Notes under the pieces: model-generated
Databases searched by the model: none
What the model was told of the DNA's origin: nothing
Seen by the model: only the letters and a program-made list of their open reading frames with translations
NCBI GenBank assembly: GCA_029204225.1
Contig: CM055110.1
Location: 37,654,960-37,718,959, forward strand
Direction of reading: 5' to 3'
Length of the DNA: 64,000 nt
DNA from: Diphasiastrum complanatum
Taxonomy: Eukaryota > Streptophyta > Lycopodiopsida > Lycopodiales > Lycopodiaceae
In this document: one piece after another, positions 63,602 to 64,000 of the stretch
How positions within the stretch are numbered: position 1 is the stretch's first letter
How the letters are laid out: every line of letters begins with the position of its first letter
Position numbers and translations under genes: made by a program

Positions 63602-64000
63602 GCTACGCCAATTTTTCAGTTTGCAGCATGTTTGGTTGATGGTTAGCTTGCATTAGGCATCTTGTCGTGGCATGAATAGTGTTAGATCTGCATTTTAGGG
63701 TTAGTTTGGGATTGATTTTGCTTGATTTGAGTGGATTTGCTTGTTTGAAATCTAATCCAATTGTTAGATAGAAAAACCTATTCAGATCACCAATCTTAAG
63801 ATCCATTTGAATCTGAGATATCAGAGAAAATAACAAAAATTGGTCAAATATGTTAGATTTGATAAAAAAGAGTCCAAAAGCATCATCAAAGCTTAGAACC
63901 TTTTACCCTCTTTCATGAAACCTTTGCCGAGTTGCAGACACCTTCGGTTTAGTTCACAAAACCTTCTGTTTGAAGGGCGAAGAATAATTCCTAGCAGATT
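63602..64000 (+). other. Gypsy leader after the primer site
   Basis: Presumed 5' untranslated leader of the Athila/Tat-like element. No gag frame has opened by the window end. Confidence 0.5.

Overview
This window looks like nuclear DNA of a land plant, and almost all of it is transposable-element (TE) sequence. Supporting signs: Ty1/copia and Ty3/gypsy elements of plant type with initiator-Met or Asp tRNA primer sites, a Helitron helicase remnant, a CACTA terminus, paired MITEs, very long (CT)n/(GA)n tracts and one small spliced gene. No bacterial, organellar, rRNA or tRNA gene was seen. The species cannot be named from the sequence.

Layout. 0-4.3 kb: short inverted repeats, then a decayed Helitron N-terminus broken by a 377-bp MITE, with a second Helitron piece in inverted orientation. 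4.3-9.1 kb: a composite block (copia 3' LTR and RNase H, a conserved Arg-Glu-repeat ORF, a CACTA end, a 309-bp LTR-like unit, and the start of an Athila/Tat-like LTR). Near-identical pieces of this block return at 55.4-63.5 kb. 9.1-10.5 kb: gypsy gag and pol pieces meeting head to head. 10.5-15.7 kb: copia family A on the minus strand with one and a half LTRs. 15.7-18.85 kb: gypsy and copia gag scraps. 18.85-23.65 kb: family A on the plus strand with a whole 5' LTR, cut in pol. 23.65-30.6 kb: two family C copia copies pointing away from each other around a small two-exon gene that may carry a BAH-like fold. 30.6-45.6 kb: families A, B and C with an unclassified repeat present in two orientations. 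45.6-48.8 kb: a 150-bp CT tract, a gene with a WRKY/GCM1-like zinc-finger pattern and one internal stop, and a pyrimidine/purine inverted repeat. 48.8-53.5 kb: the most complete family A copy, with its 3' LTR. 53.5-59.5 kb: family D copia pieces and the second copy of the composite block. 59.7-64 kb: the second MITE, a TRIM-like element and an Athila/Tat-like 5' LTR with its tRNA-Asp primer site, whose body runs off the window.

No retroelement here is intact. Protease, zinc-knuckle and reverse-transcriptase residues are broken in different places in different copies, so the copies have decayed independently. The non-retroelement coding candidates worth attention are the Arg-Glu ORF (two copies whose only differences outside the microsatellite are silent), the spliced BAH-like gene and the zinc-finger ORF. 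Copia family letters A-E are my own labels. No database search was possible, so family names rest on motifs read by eye.
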